Below are positions 9,501-16,928 of a stretch of 34,506 nt of DNA, piece by piece. Each line of letters starts with the position of its first letter. The stretch's first letter is position 1. The DNA is from CAJQPP01 sp041747075. GTDB taxonomy: Bacteria > Planctomycetota > Planctomycetia > Pirellulales > Pirellulaceae. The translations under genes and the position numbers were made by a program. The stretch spans positions 1 to 34,506 of the forward strand of contig JBGTFW010000060.1 in the NCBI GenBank assembly GCA_041747075.1, read 5' to 3'. The notes under the pieces are model-generated. The model searched no databases. It was not told the DNA's origin and saw nothing but the letters and a program-made list of their open reading frames with translations.

Positions 9501-9608
9501 CGCGCAGAGGGTCACAAAGACAAATATGAACAGGTATCCCAGTACGCTGGTGAAATACTGCTTGAAATTCCGCGAAAATATCGCACGCACCACGTAAGGT
9601 CGCAACAT
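6579..9608 (-). CDS. Fused ABC-2 permease / Gld auxiliary protein (GldF-GldG-like)
   Basis: About 1009 residues. Residues 1-265 look like an ABC-2 permease with about six or seven membrane helices and a motif near WADEKKQGTDAILFTLPAS, as in GldF. From about residue 280 comes the GldG-like auxiliary domain (LDETTRTTI, RPVTIQAYVS, YDRLGGSNIDVRVVEV), then a 4 x 6-residue AVSEAK-type repeat near residues 755-780, a coiled coil at about 900-965 and a last membrane helix near the C-terminus. In Flavobacteria GldF and GldG are separate proteins needed for gliding; fused versions occur in other phyla. The ATG at 9608 is used; a TTG at 9614 has better spacing to GGGAG, so the start may be six bases earlier. 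Its partners are the ATPase upstream and the DUF4340 protein downstream. The substrate is unknown. Confidence 0.85.
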   Translation of the reverse strand: MLRPYVVRAIFSRNFKQYFTSVLGYLFIFVFVTLCAILTFSPRFFVDNLANLDQLSAWFPVLLLFLIPAITMAVWADEKKQGTDAILFTLPASDGEILAGKFLSVVAVYTVALLFSCTQLIGLATLGSPDWGVVAATYFGYWLAGVAMLAIGMFASSLTSSTTVAFVIGALLCALPVMIGYVFPGNRFAESMDVGEQLHDFTLGLVSLPSVVYFLAITAFMLYLNLVVIGRRRWSRGKSVTLAGHFAVRVLALGVLLIAVAVLADRSSALLRTRMDWTDQDLYTLDETTRTTIAAAASSDRPVTIQAYVSPEVPRKYVGVRKQLLGLLRQYDRLGGSNIDVRVVEVRPLSDEIAEAQSLGIVPQAERDTIAGRVVEQEVYMGAVITSTLDEVILPLIDGETSIEYELTRSIATATDKSKKIRIGVLRTDAHFNNLEVRGQIYDWTAPTTIETLKKQYELMDVEPAALTAWTGENGSEDPSDETEPGEASAEKRPDVLIVVDPSSLTMSGMLNLMEWIDAGHPTLILADPIPFYWFVYQAPRELGIINAPAQPRIGPQAAWGEVATTPEPKALNGTALPLLAKLGITWKHDRVVWSIDAPHLSYKPVFPPRLGRRWPDGYGPREAALLFARPIGGFEVFNRENPISRGLQEVLFSYAGSIAPLKESATAFTPLITLKPGAAGHYDWDEVTEELVTTREEFNQFTGEVTQVTGPVPSRYTGNNIRVLRANPRLTRERTGTSTGSATTNVSNSGERTGSKAVSEAKAVSEAKAVSETKGVSEMKGEEKPARTKLDELAHILAAHITGGDANVNVVFVADADFASDLIYEQAPALETPLDNYTFLVNALETLAGDESFVRLRNRRAVPRTLTTIESATEPFRIEAAVAEGRVDADIDEKLADAQDAVEKKAERIQQNEEMSILQKIQEAGMSLASENRKYEKQRERLERARQQQISEIESQMQKSIDAVERRVRWLAILSAGLPVLLLGSVVLLVRTQNEQRGIAPERRVGNL
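7271..7342 (-). repeat. 4 x 18-bp in-frame tandem repeat within the Gld-like gene
   Basis: Four consecutive 18-bp units (7271, 7289, 7307, 7325), differing at only a few bases, encode six-residue repeats of the type AVSEAK/GVSEMK. The repeat falls in a charged linker, so length variation would not disturb the fold. Confidence 0.9.
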
Positions 9609-9659
9609 GGTCAATCAATTCTCCCAATGGCAAAACGGACGTAGATCAATTGTCGAGTC

Positions 9660-10370
9660 TCAAGAAACAAACCCGGTGAGGTTGTGGAAAGTCTGTTCCA
9701 TCTCGTCGCGTCGACCCATTTCGCTCACCAATCCATCGAAGACAATTCGTCCATTGTTGACCAGCAAGACCCGTTGGCAGACTTCTTCCACTTCCTGCAA
9801 CACGTGCGTTGAGAGAAGGACGGTTTTGCTCCGGCCCAGTTCGCAAATGAGCGAACGGATTCCCACCAGTTGATTCGGATCGAGTCCGCTGGTCGGCTCA
9901 TCGAGTATCAAAACGTCCGGGTCGTGAAGCAGGGCCTGAGCCATTCCGACTCGTTGCCGGAAACCGCGAGACAGCTTGCTGATGGGCTTGTTCCAGACCT
10001 CGTGGAGTGCACAGCACCCAGCCACGTAGTCCATCCGGTCGCGGAGCGAACCGCTTCGCAAGCCGCGGGTCCGGCCCAGATAACGCAACGCGCTGGCGGG
10101 CGTCATCTCGTCGTAAAGCGGACCGTTTTCCGGCAAGTAGCCGATGTGCGCGGCACCCGCGATTCGATCGCTCTCCATCTCGTGGCCGGCAATTCGTACG
10201 GAGCCGCGAGTCGGCGCAAGGTAACCGGTCAGCAACTTCATCGTCGTTGACTTGCCGGCCCCGTTGGGTCCGAGCAACGCGCAAATCTGCCGCAACGGGA
10301 CCGAGAAGTTGATCTCGTCGATCGCCGCGAAATTGCCGTAGTACTTGCACAAGTCAACGGCTTCGATCAT
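9660..10370 (-). CDS. ABC transporter ATP-binding protein (GldA-like)
   Basis: A 236-residue nucleotide-binding subunit that would drive the adjacent ABC-2 permease. Walker A is GPNGAGKS at residues 34-41; the signature loop reads LSRGFRQRVGMAQ, with Arg where LSGGQ has Gly; Walker B is VLILDEPTSGLDP, followed by an H-loop STHVLQEVEEV. The ATG at 10370 begins MIEAVDLCKYYG, the usual start of such subunits; an upstream in-frame ATG at 10415 would add 15 unremarkable residues. It is 51 bp upstream of the permease/Gld gene in the same direction, so the order ATPase, permease, DUF4340 is a likely operon. Confidence 0.92.
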   Translation of the reverse strand: MIEAVDLCKYYGNFAAIDEINFSVPLRQICALLGPNGAGKSTTMKLLTGYLAPTRGSVRIAGHEMESDRIAGAAHIGYLPENGPLYDEMTPASALRYLGRTRGLRSGSLRDRMDYVAGCCALHEVWNKPISKLSRGFRQRVGMAQALLHDPDVLILDEPTSGLDPNQLVGIRSLICELGRSKTVLLSTHVLQEVEEVCQRVLLVNNGRIVFDGLVSEMGRRDEMEQTFHNLTGFVS

Positions 10371-10493
10371 TGGACCGCCGCGTTTCGCGGGCGGAGTACT
10401 TTGCTGTTTGATCATAGGTGAAGGTCGCAGTGCGATACCGGTGCGCAAAAGGACGGAAACAACCAATTATCGCCATCCCCGGTACGCTCACAA

Positions 10494-10507
10494 GGGCCAA
10501 TTGGCCC
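10494..10507. promoter_or_regulatory. Perfect 14-bp palindrome upstream of the ABC operon
   Basis: GGGCCAATTGGCCC is a gapless perfect palindrome in the gap between the GNAT gene and the ABC ATPase gene, about 125 bp before the ATPase start. It could be an operator for a dimeric regulator. A palindrome of this length may also occur by chance in GC-rich DNA. Confidence 0.35.
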
Positions 10508-10554
10508 CTGATAGAGCGGACGGCCAGTCCTTTCACATGCCCCCGCGGCGGTGT

Positions 10555-11520
10555 TTACCCTTCGCGCGGATCGATTGGGCGACGGAGCACGATTCCCGTG
10601 TCAATCGTCTCGAAGCCCATTTTCTCAAACAGGCTCGTCGCCGGAAGGTTGTCGTTGGCGACCTGTGCCTCGACGAGGTTGATCCCCTGCTGCTGCATGT
10701 GTCGCAGTGATTCACTGATTAAAAATGTTGCCAGCCCCTCGTGACGCACCGACTCGTCGATTGCAAGGTCGAAGAGTCCCATCGCCCGGACGCCCCAGTT
10801 GCGCGCCAGCGGCTCGACGTCCCAGTACGAGATGTTGCCGCGAGCCAGGTTCGACTTGCGATCAACCAGATGAAAGACGCTGCGGTTGGCGTTGCCAAGG
10901 GTGCATGCTTCCCACCAGGTTTTTGCCAGCGGGTCCTGGTCCTGTTCGATCCGGTAGTTCCGACGCACCGACGTTTGCTGTCGATCGAACACGGCCTGAA
11001 AATTCGCAATCGATCGTTGCATGACCTGAATCTGGCATTGTTCGGCGTACCCCCGCCTCTCAAAGACTTCGATAATCGAATGGTGGGCGGTGAGAATGCC
11101 CGGAACGTTGCTCCCGCCGTAAAGGCCCAGATAAAACGGGCTGAAGGGAAATGCCGTTCCGGTGAGGATCACGCGGCTGCCGTTTTGATAAAGGTATTGT
11201 TCGCCGCGCTCGATCAACTCGTGGCAGATGTCGGCCTTGTCCGGAACGTCGCCCGTCAAGAGGAGACAGATGATGCCGTCCGAACGGTCAAGGTCCGATC
11301 GATCGGCGTTCGGACCGAATCCGCAATGAATCAAGCCGGCAAGCTGGCCGTTCTGAACGGCAACAATCAATCCGGCGGGATCAAAATACGGTTTCGCAAG
11401 GACCAGACGCTCGAAGAGGTCCATGAACATCGTCCGCGCCAACGCGCGGTGCGAACGTTGCTGTTTCCAAAGGGAAACAACTCCCGGCAGGTCGGTATTG
11501 AGAAATTCCCGATACTCCAT
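10555..11520 (-). CDS. Double-domain GNAT acetyltransferase
   Basis: A 321-residue soluble protein with two GNAT-like halves. The N-terminal half (YREFLNTDLPGVVSLW ... LIVAVQNGQLAGLI ... FERRGY) is an N-acetyltransferase fold. The C-terminal half has the clearest acetyl-CoA region, SVRHEGLATFLISESLRHM, followed by ANDNLPATSLFEKMGF. GNAT enzymes transfer acetyl groups from acetyl-CoA to amines; the acceptor cannot be read from sequence. The ATG at 11520 (MEYREFLN) is preferred to an earlier frame start at 11589 because the fold begins there. It lies upstream of the ABC operon in the same direction, 184 bp away, which argues for separate transcription. Confidence 0.8.
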   Translation of the reverse strand: MEYREFLNTDLPGVVSLWKQQRSHRALARTMFMDLFERLVLAKPYFDPAGLIVAVQNGQLAGLIHCGFGPNADRSDLDRSDGIICLLLTGDVPDKADICHELIERGEQYLYQNGSRVILTGTAFPFSPFYLGLYGGSNVPGILTAHHSIIEVFERRGYAEQCQIQVMQRSIANFQAVFDRQQTSVRRNYRIEQDQDPLAKTWWEACTLGNANRSVFHLVDRKSNLARGNISYWDVEPLARNWGVRAMGLFDLAIDESVRHEGLATFLISESLRHMQQQGINLVEAQVANDNLPATSLFEKMGFETIDTGIVLRRPIDPREG

Positions 11521-11753
11521 CGCGCAGCGAAGGCGAAAAGGGCGGCACGTATCAGGAATCTGCCGTCGCTCGACGGCGGATCGGTCCATTGATCCCGCTG
11601 AATCCTGATTCCGAAATCCGGCAAATCCGGAGGCCCAGATGATACCGCGCCGATGGAAATTGCCCTATCGCCCCTTTTTTTTCACAAAGAACCGAAAACG
11701 TCGAGAACGCGCGCGGGAACTCCTGGAGGCCGATGATCGGCGAAAAAAAACCA

Positions 11754-12719
11754 TCAAGCAGCGCGAGGCTCGCCGGTTGCAGGCCGCAAGCGCCCGGTAC
11801 GTCCGCGGCGCGCCGGCCGCTCCTTCCAGCGGTTGTGCAACCACCAGTATTGCTCCGGGTCGCGGCGAACCATCTCCTCAAGGCACCGGTTGTACCATTG
11901 GGTTAACGAGCGGACGTCGATCTGGTCTGCTTCAAGCCGCAAAGGGTCCACGACGCCGACACAGCCAACTTCGTATTGCAGCGGTCCGCCGCGGCGCACC
12001 GCGTAACTGACCAGCATCGGAACGCCTCCGGAAAGGGTGAACAGCGCAACGGCCTTGTGGCACGACGCCGGGCGGCCCATGAAGTCGATCCAGCACCCTT
12101 TTTGCCCTGCGTGCTGGTCGCCGAGAAGCGACACCATCCCGCCCCCCTCAAGGACCCGCTGGATGTCGCCCGACGAGCCGGACGAAGGCAATATGAATTG
12201 GCCACGATGCTCGCGGAACCTGTGAATCCATCGCTCAAGCCATGGATTGTCCAACTGTCGCGCGACGGCCCACGTCGGAATTCCGAGAATCCCCGACATG
12301 AAAACAGCCAGCTCGAAATTTCCGAAATGTCCGGACACGAGTACGACCGGTCGCCAGTCCATGAAGTGCCGCGACATGAGTTGCTTGTCGCGAATGTAGA
12401 TAAAGTCCCTCCAGTTGGTTTCGTGAATCTTTCGCGGTGCCTGCGCGATCTCGCAGACCATCAGAACCAGATGCGCCCACATGCCGAGGGCAATCTCCTC
12501 GCGCCGCGAATCGGGGAGTTCAGGAAAGACCTGACGCAGGTTTGCCTCGGTTGTCGCGCGGCGGATTCGGAGTACGTCCCATGCCAGCCCCGCCAACAGC
12601 GCAGCGAAACGCGGCGTCCACTCAAGCGGCATCATTTGCAACAGGCAAACGATGACGCGCGCCGCGACGTACTCGAACAGATGCCGGACCTTTCGGCGAA
12701 AACGGACTTTCACGCGCAT
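11754..12719 (-). CDS. LpxL/HtrB-like lipid A acyltransferase
   Basis: A 321-residue member of the lysophospholipid/lipid A acyltransferase family, which adds secondary acyl chains to lipid A at the inner membrane. It has a basic N-terminus, one membrane-associated helix (about residues 15-35), the catalytic-type motif HFGNFE (residue ~130, the HX4D/E motif), the LGDQHAG segment and the family motif PEQYWWLHNRWK near the C-terminus. The length is normal for the family. The gene is next to the BamA-type genes on the same strand, which fits a cluster for outer-membrane construction and suggests that this organism makes lipid A. Acyl chain specificity cannot be inferred. Confidence 0.88.
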   Translation of the reverse strand: MRVKVRFRRKVRHLFEYVAARVIVCLLQMMPLEWTPRFAALLAGLAWDVLRIRRATTEANLRQVFPELPDSRREEIALGMWAHLVLMVCEIAQAPRKIHETNWRDFIYIRDKQLMSRHFMDWRPVVLVSGHFGNFELAVFMSGILGIPTWAVARQLDNPWLERWIHRFREHRGQFILPSSGSSGDIQRVLEGGGMVSLLGDQHAGQKGCWIDFMGRPASCHKAVALFTLSGGVPMLVSYAVRRGGPLQYEVGCVGVVDPLRLEADQIDVRSLTQWYNRCLEEMVRRDPEQYWWLHNRWKERPARRGRTGRLRPATGEPRAA

Positions 12720-12880
12720 TTTCGCTCCTCACCGCTTGCCTGGCCGCCTTGCATGGTCCTCAATCGAGCGATGACTGATCCGTGGTCCGACGTTTTGACG
12801 CTATCGCTATATTGAAATTCACGCGATTCCGGCAAGTCCAATTGCCGTCAAATCGGAAGCTAGCTGGGCTTCATCGCGGA

Positions 12881-12897
12881 GTCGGGCAGGAATGCCC
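12881..12897 (+). repeat. GGGCA-GGAA-TGCCC hairpin, copy 1
   Basis: A 5-bp stem with loop GGAA, preceded by GGAGTC. The motif GTCGGGCAGGAAT recurs at 18343 in another intergenic region. It lies just after the stop of the barrel gene (minus strand). It could be a second REP-like family or a weak terminator. Confidence 0.5.
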
Positions 12898-12914
12898 AAA
12901 CTGCGTTCCGATGG

Positions 12915-14540
12915 CTAGCGGAGGATTCCGGTGTAGAAGCTGAAGACCTGTTGGTCATCGGATTCGGCGTCGCTGATCGGGAACGCGAAGTCAAACGCAA
13001 GCGGTGCGCCTCCCGCTCCGCCGATCGGCAGGTGAATTCGCAAGCCGGCACCGGGGGCGACGCGGAAATTCTCTTTCTTGATCGTGACGTCTCGTTCGAC
13101 CGTCCCGAAGTCGCAGAACAACACACCCTTGAACATGTCGTCGGAGGTGATGGGGAACGTGTACTCGACCGTATTGAGAAACTGGAACCTCCCGCCGACA
13201 CGGACTCCGCCTTCGACGGGCGACGCACCGCGAAAGGCGAAACCGCGAAGCGTGGAAAAGCCCCCCGCAAAGTAATTCTCAAAGAGGGGCGTCGACGTGC
13301 CGGAGAATCCCGCACGCGACTGCAAGCTCAACGTGTGGCGTCCCGATCCGTCGGGACGCTGGTAAATCAGGAAGTGCCGTCGGAGGTCGACGTCGCCACG
13401 GGGGAAGCCGAAATCGCCAAATCCCTGGTGAAACGACAGTTCCATGTAAGTCCCTTCCGACGCCATAAACGGATGATCGCGCGTGTCGTTAATCAGACTG
13501 ACCGAGCCGAGGTAAAGCGCATTGTCCCCCACCACGGCGTTGAGCGACGGCGAAGTCGCCACGCGCGGATCGTGAATGTTTACGTTCTCCAGTCGCAGGC
13601 CCACGCTGATCGAGAGGTCCGGTGTCAGGCGATAACCGAGCGCGACACGTCCGCCAAGCCGCTGTTCGTCCCAGTCAAAGTACCGGCGATCGAAAAAATA
13701 ACCGCTCGTCGAGAAACTGATGGCGGAATTGAACAAGTATGGCTCATCGAAGCTCACTGCGTACCGCTGCACCTCGTTACCAGGGACCAGTTCCAGTCGA
13801 AACCCCTGGCCCGCGCCCCGCCATGCGGTTCCGTTGATAACGTCCTCCAGACTGCGCGGGTAGTTCGCGATATCAAAGTTCCGCTCGTCGACAATAATCT
13901 GTCCGACCAGGCCGCTGTTGGAATTGTAGGCTGCTCCGAAGGTGATCCGGCCTGTTTGTGCTTCTCGCACCAACACGTCGATGTCGGCGAAGTTCGTCGG
14001 GCCCGTGACGAAAGGCGGCGTCTCGTTCGGCGATCCGATTTGCCCGGTTTGGATTGTCGGCGGCTGAAACGTCTGTTGCGGGAATCCCGGTCCCGACTGG
14101 CCGTAGAGCGGATAACCACCCTGCACCGGTGCGGGCTGAACAAAGGTGCCGGGCGCGAATGTTCCGTCACCGGCGGGAGGGACATAACCGCCCGGCTGAC
14201 CGCTGAGCGGATACCTCGGTGTGCTCCCGTATCCGCCATCCTGGGCGCGAACCGTTTGCTGTGGGGATGCCGGCGATTTTCTGGCACTCGTTTCGACGCC
14301 CTCCGCGGCAACCGTGTGCCCCGTCGTTCCCGCGCCGGTCGCCGCATACTGAAAACTCGACGGACCCGTTGAACTTTGCCGAACGTAATTGACGGGGGTC
14401 CACGGTTGCTCGACCCAACGCGGACCGCCGGACTTGCAGCCCGCCGTGCCGGCAACGACCAGGATGACGGCCAGCAACCATGCGCGCGGAGCACAAGCTC
14501 GCACAGCCAGGGTTGATCGGTAACCAGGTGTCAAGTTCAT
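12915..14540 (-). CDS. BamA-type 16-strand beta-barrel encoded without POTRA domains, as a lipoprotein
   Basis: About 541 residues. It starts with a lipoprotein signal ending VAGTAGC (Cys35), then a roughly 145-residue Pro/Gly/Gln-rich disordered linker, then an Omp85-family barrel from about residue 185. Barrel marks are TGRITFGAAYNSNSGLVGQ (strand 1), QRNF-like DERNF, DEPYLF, and the loop-6 motif GGFSTLRGFAFRG. It ends in a beta-strand. BamA folds and inserts outer-membrane proteins and normally carries five POTRA domains on the same chain; here these are encoded by the next gene upstream. The segment DIDVLVREAQTG just before strand 1 resembles the last strand of POTRA 5. The ATG at 14540 is preferred over an earlier frame start at 14552. 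Confidence 0.85.
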   Translation of the reverse strand: MNLTPGYRSTLAVRACAPRAWLLAVILVVAGTAGCKSGGPRWVEQPWTPVNYVRQSSTGPSSFQYAATGAGTTGHTVAAEGVETSARKSPASPQQTVRAQDGGYGSTPRYPLSGQPGGYVPPAGDGTFAPGTFVQPAPVQGGYPLYGQSGPGFPQQTFQPPTIQTGQIGSPNETPPFVTGPTNFADIDVLVREAQTGRITFGAAYNSNSGLVGQIIVDERNFDIANYPRSLEDVINGTAWRGAGQGFRLELVPGNEVQRYAVSFDEPYLFNSAISFSTSGYFFDRRYFDWDEQRLGGRVALGYRLTPDLSISVGLRLENVNIHDPRVATSPSLNAVVGDNALYLGSVSLINDTRDHPFMASEGTYMELSFHQGFGDFGFPRGDVDLRRHFLIYQRPDGSGRHTLSLQSRAGFSGTSTPLFENYFAGGFSTLRGFAFRGASPVEGGVRVGGRFQFLNTVEYTFPITSDDMFKGVLFCDFGTVERDVTIKKENFRVAPGAGLRIHLPIGGAGGAPLAFDFAFPISDAESDDQQVFSFYTGILR

Positions 14541-14616
14541 GGGCGGTGGCAATTCGTTTTTGAAAATCTAACCGGTTCAGTTCGTGTGCGTTGACGGGGG
14601 AAGCGCCCATTCAGGT

Positions 14617-16065
14617 TCAGCGAAGGATCTTGCCCAGTTCCTCAAGTTCCGGCGGCCTGACGACAACGCGCGGCGGTGCTCCCTGAGCGCTCACGCCGTC
14701 GGTAAACAACTGCGAGCGGGCCAGCCGTGCTTCAGCGTCACGCAGCAATCGGGTGTCGATCAGGTCACCGCTGCGGAGGCCAAGTCGATTGTGGACGACT
14801 TGCCGTTTCGTGATTCCGTATTCGCCGTCGATGACGACGTTGATCTCGCCGACGCGGTACTGCTCGCCTTCACTGATGCGGTAGACCAGGTCGAGGAGGC
14901 CCGGTTGCTCGAGAAAATCGGGTGAGACCTCGACATTTGCGAAGACGTATCCCTGGCTGCCATACAGATCGCTGAGCCGCGACACGTCCTCGTTCATTTT
15001 TGCGGCGTTGAATTCAGGCGCTTCGCCTTCACGCGGCTTGAGTTTGACGACCGATGCGAGTTCCTCCGTCGAATACTTCTCGTTGCCCGCAAAGGAAACA
15101 CTTCGAACGCGATAGCGGGGACCTTCGTTGATAAAATACCGAATAGCGAGCCAGCGACCATTTTCGGATTCCGTCAACTGTCGACCGATTCGCGCGTTAA
15201 AGAACCCGAGGGCGCGATAGTAGGCCGTCAGTCGAATCTCGTCCTGCTCCATTTCCCGCCGGTTGGTCTTGCCGCCAAAGAGCCAAAGGACTCCCGGTTT
15301 CATCTTGATAAAGCTCCGCAGCCGCCCATCGCTGGCGATCTTGTTCCCCTCAAACGTAACGCTCGAAACCCGTTGCAGTTCGTCCTCGTGGACAAGAAAG
15401 ACGACTTCGCGATCGTTCACTTCGTCCCCTTCCACGATCGTCACCTGGGTATCGGGATGGCCCTTTTCATGGTAGAGGTCCTCGATCCGCGACCGCGCCA
15501 TCCGCACCGAGTGCATGTCGAGCGGCTGGCCATCTTCGAGACCCGTTTCCTCGGCGAGTTTCCGATCGGTCAGAGCGCGATTGCCGATATAGACGACTCG
15601 GTCCATAACGGGTCGCTCGGATATGTCGAACGTCACAATGATGCCGTCCGGCTGATGATCAAGGTACGGCCCGTTGACGCGGCGTACTCCCTTGAGCTTC
15701 CATAACTGGTTGACGTCCTGCTGCAACATGTCAGGGTCGAAGTACCGGCCGGGACGCGTCCGGATGTGACGCAAGAGCTGATGTTCGGGAATTCGCTGAT
15801 TGCCGGTGATCACGACTTGCTTGACGAGATGGGCCTGGCTGCCGGCGTCAACGGCGGGCTGGTTGGTCCCCGTTCGGGGATTCTTTTCCTCGGGGCCAAG
15901 GGCGACGGGATCATCGGGGAACGAGCCGTCGTCCTGAAATCGCGCAAGGGGAGTCGCGAACCCGCCTGTTGCGTCGCCCTTTCCGGGCTGCATCAACTGG
16001 CAGCCTGGAAATAACAGCAGCAAAAACGCGGTCCCGGCAATCCGGCAAGACAATATCCAGGGCAT
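14617..16065 (-). CDS. Five-POTRA periplasmic lipoprotein, the missing N-terminal half of BamA
   Basis: A 482-residue protein with a lipoprotein-like signal (LLLLFPGC, Cys22), a short linker and five successive POTRA modules at about residues 80-152, 153-230, 231-317, 318-403 and 404-475. Each has the beta-alpha-alpha-beta-beta pattern and GN motifs (VITGNQRI, VYIGNRALT, VTFEGNKIAS, VSFAGNEKYS). It stops right after POTRA 5, with no barrel. In BamA these modules dock partner lipoproteins and feed clients to the barrel. The barrel gene begins 76 bp downstream with its own signal peptide, so this is a true two-gene arrangement and not a frameshift. The ATG at 16065 is chosen; a TTG precedes it directly. 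Confidence 0.88.
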   Translation of the reverse strand: MPWILSCRIAGTAFLLLLFPGCQLMQPGKGDATGGFATPLARFQDDGSFPDDPVALGPEEKNPRTGTNQPAVDAGSQAHLVKQVVITGNQRIPEHQLLRHIRTRPGRYFDPDMLQQDVNQLWKLKGVRRVNGPYLDHQPDGIIVTFDISERPVMDRVVYIGNRALTDRKLAEETGLEDGQPLDMHSVRMARSRIEDLYHEKGHPDTQVTIVEGDEVNDREVVFLVHEDELQRVSSVTFEGNKIASDGRLRSFIKMKPGVLWLFGGKTNRREMEQDEIRLTAYYRALGFFNARIGRQLTESENGRWLAIRYFINEGPRYRVRSVSFAGNEKYSTEELASVVKLKPREGEAPEFNAAKMNEDVSRLSDLYGSQGYVFANVEVSPDFLEQPGLLDLVYRISEGEQYRVGEINVVIDGEYGITKRQVVHNRLGLRSGDLIDTRLLRDAEARLARSQLFTDGVSAQGAPPRVVVRPPELEELGKILR

Positions 16066-16582
16066 CAACGGCAGTCCATTGCGGTGAATGCGGATGTAAA
16101 CAATGACGTCGACCGAACGATACGGAGCGGAACGCCAATGGGTTCAACCCGTTCCGTCCGTCCGTCGATTCAATGTGGGCGGTAGTGCCACGCCAAATCC
16201 TTAACGGATTCACAAACAGGCCACAAGTGAAAAAACACCAAACCCGCGGGAAACGGCTGTGGAACTGCTGATATTCGGCTTTTGCGAAGGTTCAACGCGA
16301 TTACTTCCCCTGCTCAGCAGCCGAACCCGCGAAAATGCGTCTCTTTTTCACGAAAAATTCAGGTAATCGCGTGAACCTGTTCACCGACAAACTTCTCTAA
16401 GGAGTGTCGTGCCGCCCCACTTGCCTCGCAGGGCAGATCGCGGCGGTACTTCATAAAAAAGCTTGCTGCAAACCGTCCGTTGAGGTAGATTTGCAACTGC
16501 GAAATACGGCGGCCCAATGAGGGGTCCGCAACATTCTTTGGTTCTCTGAATCTGTGCGCTGGAGCACGGGGAGGGCAGACAC
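16066..16582. other. Intergenic region with a long inverted repeat
   Basis: No supported gene. The region should hold the promoter of the POTRA gene (minus strand). Its main structure is an inverted repeat: GGTTCAACGCGATTAC (16289-16304) against GTAATCGCGTGAACC (16363-16377), 15-16-bp arms with a single bulge and a loop of about 58 nt. The right arm overlaps a second palindrome, GTGAAC/GTTCAC, at 16371-16384. Confidence 0.55.
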
Positions 16583-16873
16583 ATGCGTTTGAATTTGCTC
16601 AATACGGTCAAGCGGACCTTCGGCTTCCATGCCGAACGGAACCCCGTTGCGCAATCAATTCGCACGTTGGCGCTGCCTTTTTTCCCCGGCATCGAGCGCC
16701 TCTCGGGTCTCGTCATGCCCCCCACCGCGCCAAAAAACCAGCGCGATCGGGTGGTCGTGGCCGGCAAGGGCTGTGTGCGTGATTACGCAATCACCGCCAG
16801 ACATGCCGCACACGGCCAATTGCCCAGTTGGGGCAACGACCACGCCAACCGGGTTGGCTGGATAACAGGCTGA
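16583..16873 (+). CDS. Possible small protein, 96 residues
   Basis: An open frame with ATG at 16583, preceded by a strong GGGAGGG ribosome-binding site at about 7-nt spacing, which is better than most genes here. The product is basic, without membrane segment, signal peptide or any family I recognise, and its codon pattern is not clearly coding. Its stop codon lies inside a palindrome (16868-16880). It may be a real small gene ahead of the sigma factor, or part of a long untranslated leader. Confidence 0.3.
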   Translation: MRLNLLNTVKRTFGFHAERNPVAQSIRTLALPFFPGIERLSGLVMPPTAPKNQRDRVVVAGKGCVRDYAITARHAAHGQLPSWGNDHANRVGWITG

Positions 16874-16928
16874 ATCAGCCCTCAGGGCTAACCGCAGCCA
16901 CCGGTTCGAACCAGTGAACCGGTTGTTA
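16868..16928 (+). promoter_or_regulatory. Cluster of palindromes upstream of the sigma factor gene
   Basis: Three stems are packed here: GGCTGA/TCAGCC (16868-16880, one-base centre), AGCCCT/AGGGCT (16877-16889, one-base centre, overlapping the first), and ACCGGTTC (16900-16907) with GAACCGGT (16916-16923). GATAAC at 16861 and GTTATC at 16925 could close the whole set as an outer stem. The first two are mutually exclusive, as in an RNA switch. This may be a structured leader of the sigma gene, whose ATG is at 17071, or operator sites. No known riboswitch class is recognised. Confidence 0.45.

Noticed and set aside
12951..14372. A 473-residue plus-strand frame opposite the BamA-type barrel
   Set aside because: It is an antisense shadow: Arg-rich, no domain, and fully covered by a well-supported gene.
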